Shown here: piece by piece, positions 60,401 to 64,000 of the stretch
How positions within the stretch are numbered: position 1 is the first letter of the stretch
How the letters are laid out: each line of letters starts with the position of its first letter
DNA from: Chryseobacterium shigense
GTDB taxonomy: Bacteria; Bacteroidota; Bacteroidia; Flavobacteriales; Weeksellaceae
NCBI RefSeq assembly: GCF_900156575.1
Contig: NZ_FTNY01000007.1
Span: forward strand, 169,394 to 233,393
Length of the DNA: 64,000 bases
Reading direction: 5' to 3'
The notes under the pieces: generated by a model
What the model saw: the letters and a program-made list of their open reading frames with translations, nothing else
Told to the model about the DNA's origin: nothing
Database searches by the model: none
Made by a program: the position numbers and the translations under genes

Positions 60401-60553
60401 GGTAACAGATCTATTGCTACAGGTGCCGCGATTGGATTATTAATAGGTACGATTTTAGGACTTTTCGTAATTCCTGTTTTGTATGTAATTTTCCAGACTT
60501 TACAGGAAAAAGTGAAACCGCTTAAAAAAGAAGAAATCAATTTAGCAGAATAA
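57407..60553 (+). CDS. RND multidrug efflux permease (AcrB/HAE1 family)
   Basis: A 1048-residue pump of normal HAE1 length with 12 membrane helices and two large periplasmic loops. The proton-relay residues are present: Asp405-Asp406 in GIVVDDAIVVVE (TM4) and Lys941 in LLAKNAILIIEFA (TM10). The N-terminus FINRPVLSTVISILIVILGVLGLISLPVTQYPDIAPP is typical. It uses the proton gradient to export drugs or other hydrophobic compounds through the adaptor and outer-membrane channel encoded alongside. Substrate range cannot be predicted. Confidence 0.97.
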   Translation: MIKNFINRPVLSTVISILIVILGVLGLISLPVTQYPDIAPPTVSVSANYTGANAETVMKSVVVPLEEQINGVEGMDYITSSAGNDGSAQIQVFFKQGIDPDIAAVNVQNRVTRATPLLPSEVTRSGVVTQKQQTSALMYMSFYSENKDLDDVYLQNFLNINVIPNLKRINGVGDANVFGGKNYSMRVWLDPSKMAAYGLTPDDVTAAINEQSREAAAGSIGQNSGSSFEYIIKYVGKFNEKDQYDNIIIKALPDGQNLMLKDVAKVELAGQSYTGVGENGNNPSISMGIFQTPGSNAQEIIKNIKSYLKSAEGSFPEGVKYTFNFDTNEFLDASIEKVVHTLIEAFILVFIVVYIFLQDFRSTLIPAIAVPVSIVGAFFFLNLFGYSLNLLTLFALVLAIGIVVDDAIVVVEAVHAKMEHGISDAKKATVEAMDEITGAIISITLVMAAVFVPVTFITGPTGVFYQQFGITLIIAIIISAINALTLSPVLCSLFLKPHDAHHAEYKNLNFLQKFFYKFNIAFKTTTDRYGRGFVFLLRHKWVTLIIFAVTGGILFWASSTMKKGFVPTEDRGIIFTDVQLPPGASMERTYNALKTLQANAMKVPGVQNVTISTGRGFLSGNGSNNGLAFIKLKPFDERKKDNQTSEDITKKLFGISGKVPDAKVVFFQPPSVPGFGNSAGFEMVLLDKSGGDYADLDDKTNEFIGKLMQRPEIEFAQSSFNTKYPQYQMDINVPLAKQMGVSVSTILSTMQGYIGGVYTADFTKYGKQFRVMVQALPENRQNINNLNELYVRTASGVMSPISQFVTLKKAYGPQSVSRYNLFTSVKITGANSAGFSSGDAITAVQDVAKETLNQNYDVEFTGLTREELNSGSQTLLIFGLSLVFVYLILSAQYESYILPLVVVISLPLGVMGAYFGQKIMGLENNIYFQIALIMLVGLLAKNAILIIEFAVQRRHHGETIVMSAINAAKARLRPILMTSFAFIFGLLPLVLASGIGAVGNRSIATGAAIGLLIGTILGLFVIPVLYVIFQTLQEKVKPLKKEEINLAE

Positions 60554-60568
60554 AATTAAAGTTCAGGA

Positions 60569-60636
60569 AATTAGAAGTTAGAATTTAGAGATTAGTCTAA
60601 AACTAACTTCTAACTTCTAAACTCTAACTTCTAATT
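60569..60636. repeat. Word-like inverted repeat between the efflux permease and channel genes
   Basis: The left arm (about 60569-60590, words TTAGAAG/TTAGAAT/TTAGAG) is nearly the reverse complement of the right arm (about 60615-60636, about 20 of 22 positions). The region between contains further CTAACTT words. It is inside the operon, so the mRNA would carry a long stem just before the channel gene. Confidence 0.6.
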
Positions 60637-60643
60637 AACAAAA

Positions 60644-62059
60644 ATGAAGAGTTTATTAAACATCATAAAAGGAATAACTTTTTCAGTCGCAATTCTTGCT
60701 GCCGTTTCATCTTGTATGGCCAGAAAAGAATATGAAAGGCCGAAAAATGTGGCAGACGAAAAGCTTTTCCGCACAGATATGCTTCCTACAGACAGCACCA
60801 GTATCGCAAACGTTTCCTGGAAAGAAATTTTTACCGATCCTATACTTCAGGGGCATATTTCCAAAGCTTTAGAAAATAATTTAGATATCAGAATTGCTTT
60901 ACAGAGCATTACTTCTGCAGAGGCTTATTTGAAGCAAAGTAAGGCAGCTTACGCACCCACCTTAACTGTGGGACCCGGCTATTCTTTCCAGACCCAGTCT
61001 TTGAATACCCAAACCGGACAGTTGTTTGGAGATAGAAGATACATCAATCAGCTTGATATTACAGCAAGTCTTGGTTGGGAAGCGGATATCTGGGGCAAAT
61101 TAAAAGCTCAGGAAAAAGCTCAGCTTGCCACTTATCTGGGAACGGTAGCAGCACATAAAGCTGTAAAAAGTGATCTGGTAGCATCAGTTGCTTCTTCGTA
61201 TTATCAGCTGTTAACGTATGATTCCCAGAAAAAGATCATTACGGAAACCATTGCTGTACGTGAGAAAAATTTAGAAACAACCAGAGCATTAAAGATATCA
61301 GGAACCGTGACGGAAGTAGCCGTTCAGCAAAGTGAAGCGTTGGTTTTCAATGCAAAATCTTTATTGATTGATATTGATACTCAGATCCAGTTATTGGAAA
61401 ACACCATGAGTTTACTCATGGGAGAGCCTTCTCATGCGATTGAAAGGTCCACATTGGAAGCACAAAAAATCCCAATCGATCTGAAACTGGGATATCCAGC
61501 CCAATTGCTGGCCAACCGTCCGGATGTAATGCGGGCAGAATATACACTGATGAATGCTTTTGAACTGACCAATTCAGCAAAAGCTCAGTTTTATCCTACT
61601 TTAAAGATTACCGGAAGCGGAGGAATCCAGTCTCTCGATATCGACCACTTATTCAGTGTGAATTCCTTATTTGCAAGTGTTGTGGGAGGTTTGGCTCAGC
61701 CTATTTTAAATAAAAGAGCCATCAGAACGAACTACGACGTAAGTTTAGCGAATCAGGAAACGGCCTATTTAAACTTCAGAAAGACCGTTCTTACAGCCGG
61801 AAAAGAGGTTTCTGATGCCATAAGAGTATTCTCTGTTCAGGATTCTTTTATTGAATTAAAAGAAAAAGAACTGAGTGCTTACAAGAAATCGGTAGACTAT
61901 TCTCAGGAACTTGTTAACTATGGGATGGCGAATTACCTTGAAGTATTGAATGCCAGCGTTAATTCATTAAATGCTGAATTGAATATCTCCAATGCAGAAT
62001 ATAGTAAAATGAAAGCCGCGGTGGAGCTTTATCAGGCTCTTGGCGGTGGATGGAAATAA
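60644..62059 (+). CDS. RND efflux outer-membrane channel (OprM/NodT family)
   Basis: A 471-residue TolC-like lipoprotein. The lipobox VSSC gives Cys24. Two homologous halves of outer-membrane efflux protein domain follow, with NLDIRIALQSITSAEAYLKQSKAAYAPTLTVG and NAFELTNSAKAQFYPTLKITGSGG. It forms the trimeric outer-membrane tunnel of the tripartite pump with the adaptor and permease upstream. A 90-nt gap with an inverted repeat separates it from the permease. Confidence 0.95.
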   Translation: MKSLLNIIKGITFSVAILAAVSSCMARKEYERPKNVADEKLFRTDMLPTDSTSIANVSWKEIFTDPILQGHISKALENNLDIRIALQSITSAEAYLKQSKAAYAPTLTVGPGYSFQTQSLNTQTGQLFGDRRYINQLDITASLGWEADIWGKLKAQEKAQLATYLGTVAAHKAVKSDLVASVASSYYQLLTYDSQKKIITETIAVREKNLETTRALKISGTVTEVAVQQSEALVFNAKSLLIDIDTQIQLLENTMSLLMGEPSHAIERSTLEAQKIPIDLKLGYPAQLLANRPDVMRAEYTLMNAFELTNSAKAQFYPTLKITGSGGIQSLDIDHLFSVNSLFASVVGGLAQPILNKRAIRTNYDVSLANQETAYLNFRKTVLTAGKEVSDAIRVFSVQDSFIELKEKELSAYKKSVDYSQELVNYGMANYLEVLNASVNSLNAELNISNAEYSKMKAAVELYQALGGGWK

Positions 62060-62085
62060 TTATTTTCAACCCTTGAAATAGTATC

Positions 62086-62117
62086 AAACGTATGTCAGTA
62101 TCGGCATACGTTTTTTT
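62086..62117 (+). terminator. Intrinsic terminator of the efflux operon
   Basis: A 9-bp perfect stem, AAACGTATG/CATACGTTT, with a 10-nt loop and a T-run. Confidence 0.85.
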
Positions 62118-62189
62118 ATTTTGGTAAAACGAGACATGACAAAGATTGACCTAAGGATTGGTAAGATCAGATAAAAATAGAATATTTAT

Positions 62190-62220
62190 TTGTATATATG
62201 TAGTAAACTACGTAGTTTTG
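62190..62220 (+). promoter_or_regulatory. Promoter of the GNAT-MarR operon
   Basis: TTG (62190-62192), a 20-nt spacer and TAGTTTTG (62213-62220): full consensus. It ends 19 nt before the ATG at 62240 and overlaps a palindrome. Confidence 0.8.
62205..62218. promoter_or_regulatory. Operator palindrome overlapping the GNAT-MarR promoter
   Basis: AAACTACGTAGTTT is a perfect 14-bp palindrome overlapping the -7 box. Its likely ligand is the MarR protein encoded by the second gene of the operon. Confidence 0.6.
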
Positions 62221-62239
62221 TACTTATAAATAAAATCCT

Positions 62240-62743
62240 ATGAAAATACATATCCAACAGCTCGATAATACCTATTCTGATCAGTTGATTGACCTGATTT
62301 TAAATATCCAGCAGAAGGAATTTAATGTACCCATTACGATAGAAGATCAGCCGGACCTTAAGCAGATTGAAAGTTTTTATATGGAGCCAGGTGGGAACTT
62401 TTGGGGCGCTTTTATAGATGGTGAATTGGTAGGTTCGATAGCGCTGGTTAAATTTGATGAAAGGGCAGGAGCGGTGCGAAAAATGTTTGTCAAAAAAGAA
62501 TTCAGAGGGAAAGAACTGAATATTGCGCAGGAACTGCTGGAAGTTTTGGTCTCTTTCTGCCAAAAAAATGAAATAGATTCAATCTATCTGGGAACCGTTC
62601 ATATTCTGAAAGCAGCCATTCGTTTTTATGAACGGAATCATTTTGTACAGGTTGAAAAAGAAAATCTTCCCGGTTTTTTTCCGTTGATGAATGCAGATAA
62701 TGTTTTTTATTATTTAAATTTAAAACAAATCAAAGCGGTATGA
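62240..62743 (+). CDS. GNAT family N-acetyltransferase (MarR-linked)
   Basis: A 167-residue GNAT protein with the acetyl-CoA loop VRKMFVKKEFRGKELNIAQELLE and the final AAIRFYERNHFVQVEKENLP. Its last codons overlap the start of the MarR gene (ATGA), so the two are translationally coupled. It may acetylate and inactivate the compound to which the MarR protein responds, an inference from context. Confidence 0.9.
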   Translation: MKIHIQQLDNTYSDQLIDLILNIQQKEFNVPITIEDQPDLKQIESFYMEPGGNFWGAFIDGELVGSIALVKFDERAGAVRKMFVKKEFRGKELNIAQELLEVLVSFCQKNEIDSIYLGTVHILKAAIRFYERNHFVQVEKENLPGFFPLMNADNVFYYLNLKQIKAV

Positions 62744-63228
62744 ATATAATAGACGAATCAGGGATCCTGGCCCTATCTACAAGACTCCAGCGTCTCAGTG
62801 AGCAACTCAGAAAAGATGGTGCCCTGATCTATCAATCTTTTGGAATTGATTTTGAGCCCAAATGGTTTCCTGTGATTTTTACCCTGCATCATAAAAAAAT
62901 GTTGAGTGTCGTAGAGATCGCCAACGAAATAGGGTATACTCATCCATCAACAATCAGTCTGCTAAAGGAATTGGAAAAGCAAAAACTTATCCTGTCAAAA
63001 AAAGATAAGCTGGATGAACGCAGACGGCTGATTGTTCTATCTCCTAAAGGCATTGCGCTGATTGAAAAATTGAAACCAGTCTGGGAGTTGGTATCGAAAG
63101 TACTTGGAGAAATAGCCGACAATAAAAATCATCTTCTGGCTGCTATCAATGAAGCGGAAGAGAAAATTGCTGAGCAGACTTTTTATCAGCGGGCGCTACA
63201 GCTAAAAAAAGAAAATCAAACCGGCTGA
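62740..63228 (+). CDS. MarR-family regulator
   Basis: A 162-residue winged-helix protein with EIANEIGYTHPSTISLLKELEKQKLI as the recognition unit and DERRRLIVLSPKG as the wing. It is the second gene of the operon with the acetyltransferase (4-nt overlap) and probably represses the operon at the palindrome 62205-62218. The ligand is unknown. Confidence 0.9.
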   Translation: MNIIDESGILALSTRLQRLSEQLRKDGALIYQSFGIDFEPKWFPVIFTLHHKKMLSVVEIANEIGYTHPSTISLLKELEKQKLILSKKDKLDERRRLIVLSPKGIALIEKLKPVWELVSKVLGEIADNKNHLLAAINEAEEKIAEQTFYQRALQLKKENQTG

Positions 63229-63341
63229 TTGTGAGTCGTTTGTTCAATGTGGTGTCCGGGATTTTCTAAAGAAATCATTTCAGAGCCCGAACAACACAGG
63301 AAAATTCAAAATAAATTATTAGAAAAAAGAGGATAAAATAT

Positions 63342-63371
63342 TTGGATATGTAGTTTAAATACCTATTTTTG
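63342..63371 (+). promoter_or_regulatory. Promoter of tRNA-Ala
   Basis: TTG (63342-63344), a 19-nt spacer and TATTTTTG (63364-63371). It ends 19 nt before the tRNA. Confidence 0.8.
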
Positions 63372-63390
63372 TACCGCTTTAAGAAAGTAA

Positions 63391-63464
63391 GGGGGATTGG
63401 CGCAGTTGGCTAGCGCGTTTGACTGGCAGTCAAAAGGTCACGGGTTCGAATCCCGTATTCTCCA
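63391..63464 (+). tRNA. tRNA-Ala (anticodon GGC)
   Basis: A 74-nt cloverleaf. The acceptor stem GGGGGAT/ATTCTCC includes G3-U70, the alanine identity pair. The anticodon stem TTTGA/TCAAA has loop CTGGCAG (anticodon GGC); the T-arm contains GGGTTCGAATCCC. The discriminator is A and CCA is not encoded. Confidence 0.95.
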
Positions 63465-63478
63465 CAAAGGCTAAATAT

Positions 63479-63513
63479 AAACCTACTGATAATCAGTGGG
63501 TTTTGTTTTTTTT
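63479..63513 (+). terminator. Intrinsic terminator of tRNA-Ala
   Basis: An 11-bp stem (AAACCTACTGA with TCAGTGGGTTT, one G-U), a 3-nt loop and a long T-run. Confidence 0.85.
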
Positions 63514-63980
63514 ATTGAAGTTTTCTTCCCCACATTTTCCCTACATTTCTAATATCGAAAAGATAGTGATTTAGTATCTCAGTACCTCATTTAGAAAATT
63601 TTCAGGAACAAAGCTGCCAGCTGTATCTCTTTTAAAAATTCCCTAACTAAAATATTTTATCTTTTTTCATATAAGTAGAGATAAATCCAATTTCAAAAAG
63701 AGGGGCATTACCAAAACTAAAATAAAGGAAGGGGCTTATTGTTCATATAGGTAGTTAAACTATATATAAAAAAGTTGGTTAAGGTATTAAAATGGGACTT
63801 CACATTCTGGATAAAACCAGAGTTCTCTTCATGTTGTTTTAGGAATCTTAATAATTAGAATCACACCCTTTCTAATCAATCGTAATTTTACTACACTTTT
63901 TAAAGTTTTTCAAAATTAGGATATGGGGTATTGTATATTTATCTATATTGGGTGATATAAACACAAATAGCACAGTATTA
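63514..63980. other. Region without a supported gene after tRNA-Ala
   Basis: About 470 bp, strongly AT-rich, with frequent stops in all frames. No RNA gene, clear repeat or copy of the tRNA 3' end was found. The position downstream of a tRNA makes it a possible edge of an integrated element, but no integrase is in view. Confidence 0.4.
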
Positions 63981-64000
63981 ATGAGAAAGAATATTTCCAA
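63981..64000 (+). CDS. Possible start of a gene running off the window
   Basis: ATG at 63981 begins MRKNIS and stays open to the edge. An A-rich leader precedes it. Only six codons are visible, so the call is weak. Confidence 0.25.

Noticed and set aside
62205..62218. Restriction/modification-type or phage attachment site
   Set aside because: Its position over the -7 box of a MarR operon explains it as an operator more simply.

Overview
The window is AT-rich chromosomal DNA from a Bacteroidota bacterium, most likely a Flavobacteriia/Weeksellaceae member close to Chryseobacterium. The support is: the phylum-specific -7 promoter box TAnnTTTG (often with a TTG 19-20 nt upstream) in front of many genes; almost no Shine-Dalgarno sequences; a PorQ homologue (type IX secretion, Bacteroidota only); and lipobox and beta-barrel proteins typical of the phylum. 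The genus is an inference from protein style, not a database match.

Layout. 1-8 kb: a partial SNF2-family helicase, a lone KAS III-like enzyme, an SDR/AraC pair, tRNA-Arg(CCT), an isolated pair of inverted DnaA boxes, an alpha/beta hydrolase and an NAD(P)-binding protein. 8-18 kb: uvrA, an intergenic region with two 16-residue ORFs, a TonB-dependent receptor, a DUF2490 protein, a small HD hydrolase, YegP, secreted proteins of unknown function, a tandem GNAT and a DUF805 protein. 18-25 kb: a fatty-acid beta-oxidation operon (marR-fadB-fadA-fadE), whose MarR promoter carries two near-identical 20-bp palindromes. Two four-helix-bundle (IVP/S23-type) genes are inserted between the fad genes. 25-30 kb: a FecCD-type ABC importer (permease and ATPase) split by a GxxExxY nuclease-like gene, a TlpA-like lipoprotein, a flavin/2Fe-2S reductase and a SanA-like protein. 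30-46 kb: mostly core and envelope genes: BamA/TamA-like lipoprotein, TrmH-type methylase, YtxH/holin-like trio, cmk, porQ, pyrH, frr, PhzF, an LptF/G permease, LolA and FtsK. 46-55 kb: fused CcsBA cytochrome c maturation protein, SPFH plus ribbon-helix-helix pair, and lysine catabolism (ALDH7-like dehydrogenase and lysine 6-transaminase). 55-63 kb: GbsR/MarR-controlled RND efflux operon, a GNAT-MarR operon, then tRNA-Ala(GGC) followed by about 500 bp with no supported complete gene.

The most unusual pattern is in 19.8-26.6 kb. Three small genes (two four-helix-bundle proteins and one PD-(D/E)XK-like GxxExxY protein) sit inside two metabolic operons. Each lies on the same strand as its host operon and is bracketed by its own inverted repeat. 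This resembles the ORF-in-a-stem layout known for 23S rRNA intervening sequences, here placed in messenger RNA. Whether these are mobile elements, RNA-processing cassettes or both is inference. Other well-supported regulatory observations are palindromic operators overlapping -7 boxes of three MarR-type regulator operons, and a divergent gene pair whose start codons are 3 nt apart.
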